From Candidatus Moraniibacteriota bacterium (GTDB lineage Bacteria > Patescibacteriota > Minisyncoccia > Moranbacterales > GCA-2747515): a DNA stretch of 6,439 bases. A program made the position numbers and the translations under genes. Below are positions 5,538 through 6,439 of the stretch, piece by piece. The stretch is taken from the NCBI GenBank assembly GCA_029938745.1, contig JAOZUJ010000032.1, forward strand, positions 1 to 6,439, given 5' to 3'. Every line of letters begins with the position of its first letter. Position 1 is the first letter of the stretch. The notes below the pieces were generated by a model. That model was not told the origin of the DNA, did no database searches, and was given only the letters and a program-made list of their open reading frames with translations.

Positions 5538-6439
5538 ATGCAAAAAACATTCATTATGAGCTCATTACATGTAGAACAAAGAATTAAAAATCTCCTAAAG
5601 CTGGGTGCACAACAAAATGCATCAGATTTGCATTTTGCAGTTGGACGACATCCAACACTCCGTATTGATGGGAAATTAATACCATTAGAACAAGAAGCTG
5701 TTTTGTTGCCAGAAGACACAAAGGCATTTGCAGATTTTTTTATGAATTCAAATCATAAGGAAGCCTTTTTGAAAAAAGGAGAAATTGATTTTTCCTACAG
5801 TCTAGAGGATAAAGTACGATTTCGTACGAATGTTTTTTATCAGCGAGGGCACGTTGGTATTGTTATGCGTATTATTAATAGTGACATTAAGTCATTGGAT
5901 GAGTTAAATATCCCTCAGCTTGTGTATGAATTTGCTAATTTTTCACAGGGACTTTTTCTCGTTACGGGACCAGTTGGTCACGGAAAATCAACAACGCTTG
6001 CAGCTCTTGTTGATTATATCAATCATAATAAGAACCAACATATTTTGACGATTGAAGATCCGATTGAATATATGTACGAAGCAGACCGTTGTATTATCAA
6101 CCAACGTGAAATTGGTCAGGACTCTAAAGACTTTTCTGGCGCATTGCGTAGTGCGCTTCGTGAAGATACAAATGTTATTTTGATTGGTGAGATGCGTGAT
6201 CTTGAAACAATTGGGACAGCAATTACAGCTGCGGAAACAGGACATTTGATTTTTGCAACATTACATACGAATGATTCATCGCAAACAATTGATCGTATTG
6301 TAGATACATTTCCATCACATCAGCAAAATCAAGTGCGAGCGCAACTCGCAAATGTGCTGTTGGGTGTTATGTCACAACGACTCATACCACATGCAAATGG
6401 GGGGCGTATACCAGCTGTAGAAATTATGATAAAAAATAA
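5538..6439 (+). CDS. pilT: Type IV pilus retraction ATPase PilT (3' truncated by window edge)
   Basis: PilT is the hexameric ATPase that depolymerises the pilus and drives twitching, adhesion and DNA uptake. The frame is open from ATG 5538 to the last base: 300 codons are visible and the final codon is incomplete. Landmarks, numbered from that ATG, are the N-terminal PAS-like domain with ASDLHFAVGRHPTLRIDG (28-45), Walker A GPVGHGKST (144-152), Asp box TIEDPIEY (171-178), REIGQDSKDFSGALRSALRED (190-210), Walker B VILIGEMRD (213-221), His box TGHLIFATLHTN (234-245), then IDRIVDTFPSHQQNQVRAQL (251-270) and the beginning of the C-terminal segment. GEMRD and the lack of a zinc tetracysteine are PilT rather than PilB features. 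The AIRNLIRE helix expected in PilT lies beyond the window. Walker A has Val and His where most PilT proteins have Thr and Ser. The alternative start ATG 5556 gives MSSLHVEQRIKNLL, a length nearer typical PilT. Confidence 0.95.
   Translation, partial: MQKTFIMSSLHVEQRIKNLLKLGAQQNASDLHFAVGRHPTLRIDGKLIPLEQEAVLLPEDTKAFADFFMNSNHKEAFLKKGEIDFSYSLEDKVRFRTNVFYQRGHVGIVMRIINSDIKSLDELNIPQLVYEFANFSQGLFLVTGPVGHGKSTTLAALVDYINHNKNQHILTIEDPIEYMYEADRCIINQREIGQDSKDFSGALRSALREDTNVILIGEMRDLETIGTAITAAETGHLIFATLHTNDSSQTIDRIVDTFPSHQQNQVRAQLANVLLGVMSQRLIPHANGGRIPAVEIMIKN

Noticed and set aside
1..6439. Use of UGA as glycine (genetic code 25, as in Gracilibacteria and Absconditabacteria)
   Set aside because: No in-frame TGA occurs in any of the conserved genes and all conserved glycines use GGN codons. 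The absence of TGA as a stop in six genes is too small a sample to mean anything.
1..6439. CRISPR array, tRNA, rRNA or insertion sequence
   Set aside because: No regularly spaced direct repeats, cloverleaf, rRNA signature or transposase was seen. The only repeats are the two short GC-rich elements and the 48-bp units in pilN.

Overview
This window reads as a type IV pilus (T4P) assembly and motor operon that follows the 3' end of recA, with every gene on the + strand. The DNA is AT-rich (roughly mid-30s % GC by eye). Coding is dense and intergenic gaps are 5 to 81 bp, so no stretch over 300 bp lacks a gene. The organism cannot be fixed from the sequence alone. The compact PilM-PilN-PilO-PilB-receiver-PilT set, the leaders without Shine-Dalgarno motifs and the short GC-rich elements in front of some genes fit a Patescibacteria/CPR (Parcubacteria-like) genome; that assignment is inference. 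Genes use standard codons: no in-frame TGA occurs, and the six visible stops are TAA or TAG.

Layout: 1-531 is the C-terminal half of RecA, cut by the window's left edge. A sigma-70-type promoter with an extended -10 (535-563) begins three bases after the recA stop and probably starts the pilus transcript. It is followed by pilM (613-1656), a PilN-like gene (1711-2544), a PilO-like gene (2610-3335), pilB (3341-5071), a stand-alone receiver-domain response regulator (5096-5485) and pilT (from 5538, or possibly 5556, running off the right edge). The pilT reading frame is open to the last base.

How the parts work together: by family knowledge, PilM (cytoplasmic, actin-like fold) with the single-pass membrane proteins PilN and PilO forms the inner-membrane alignment platform. 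PilB is the hexameric extension ATPase and PilT the retraction ATPase. The receiver sits between the two motors and may tune them. PilP and PilQ, the lipoprotein and outer-membrane secretin that normally follow PilO in diderms, are not between pilO and pilB. PilC, prepilin peptidase and pilins are not in the window.

No wholly new system is evident. The points most worth a second look are two GC-rich potentially structured elements directly upstream of or overlapping the pilO and pilT starts, a PilN without the usual N-terminal PilM-docking motif but with a three-copy 16-residue acidic repeat tail, the orphan receiver between the motor genes, and a variant Walker A loop in PilT.
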